64,000 nucleotides of DNA from an uncultured Rhodospirillales bacterium (GTDB taxonomy: Bacteria > Pseudomonadota > Alphaproteobacteria > Acetobacterales > Acetobacteraceae): assembly GCA_903893975.1 (NCBI GenBank), contig CAITOL010000045.1, positions 1 through 64,000 on the forward strand, in the 5' to 3' direction. This document shows positions 63,956 through 64,000 of the stretch, one piece after another (position 1 is the stretch's first letter; each line of letters opens with the position of its first letter). The notes beneath the pieces are model-generated. The model was not told the DNA's origin. It saw only the letters and a program-made list of their open reading frames with translations, and searched no databases. The position numbers were made by a program, and so were the translations under genes.

Positions 63956-64000
63956 CTAGACCTGGGCGACGATGAACAGCCGGCGGAACGGCAGCAGGGT
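63956..64000 (-). CDS. Last 14 codons of an unidentified gene running out of the window
   Basis: On the minus strand the end reads TLLPFRRLFIVAQV and then TAG. The spacing to ogt (13 bp) and codon use fit a real upstream gene. The tail resembles the end of SAM-dependent methyltransferases, but that is too little to assign a function. Confidence 0.45.
   Translation of the reverse strand, partial: TLLPFRRLFIVAQV

Noticed and set aside
1-64000. CRISPR arrays, tRNA/rRNA genes, insertion sequences, prophage
   Set aside because: No regular repeat-spacer pattern, cloverleaf, rRNA sequence, transposase, integrase or phage structural gene was seen on either strand.

Overview
The window reads as chromosomal DNA of a GC-rich alphaproteobacterium, most likely an Acetobacteraceae/Rhodospirillales member. 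Evidence: a class I (archaeal-type) lysyl-tRNA synthetase, the alphaproteobacterial small families DUF1013, DUF1192, DUF1150 and DUF465, an Hsp20-DUF1150 pair, a type 2 ArgC, and G/C-ending codons nearly everywhere. Genes are tightly packed, with many 1-8 bp overlaps (ATGA, TGATG) and several convergent pairs whose ends overlap. I see no tRNA, rRNA, CRISPR array, prophage or insertion sequence. The genus is not established.

Region 1 (1-10.4 kb) looks like the end of a natural-product or unusual-lipid cluster. It holds the 3' end of a modular polyketide synthase (KR-ACP, no thioesterase), an alpha-oxoamine synthase and a GT4 glycosyltransferase in one overlapping operon. After an AT-rich gap come an adenylate-forming enzyme of lower GC and an orphan family 5 solute-binding protein. 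On the opposite strand, a repeat-rich RTX-like surface protein is followed 18 bp later by an FkbH-like glyceryl-transfer protein. The layout suggests that the ACP-bound polyketide is released by decarboxylative condensation with an amino acid and then glycosylated. This is the most promising candidate for an undescribed pathway.

Region 2 (10.6-35.7 kb) is mostly core genome. In order it holds lysK and an UPF0104 membrane protein; a DinG/XPD-type helicase, an MFS pump, rmuC and gmhA; a GNAT, a serine hydrolase, a flavin reductase and a polytopic membrane protein; a chemoreceptor; DUF1192, DUF1013 and two divergent DUF465 genes (one only 59 codons); purE-purK; a TPR protein and a deoxyribosyltransferase; an orphan receiver-HPt protein; a dienelactone hydrolase; a gamma-carbonic-anhydrase-like protein with argC; and an EamA permease.

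Region 3 (35.8-40.7 kb) is a complete sugar/polyol ABC importer operon (binding protein, two permeases, ATPase) ending in a short-chain dehydrogenase. Three TTTGACCGC repeats precede it.

Region 4 (40.7-64 kb) holds a MORN-repeat lipoprotein; rplM-rpsI with a clear intrinsic terminator; hldE (which with gmhA supports ADP-heptose synthesis for LPS); an MFS transporter, a nitroreductase, a lytic transglycosylase and a luciferase-like oxidoreductase; Hsp20-DUF1150; def-fmt-truA; dapD-dapE with two related membrane proteins; a diguanylate cyclase coupled to a DUF2336 protein; an ABC exporter divergent from a tandem pair of GT4 glycosyltransferases; and wrbA, a LysR regulator, ogt and the last codons of one more gene.
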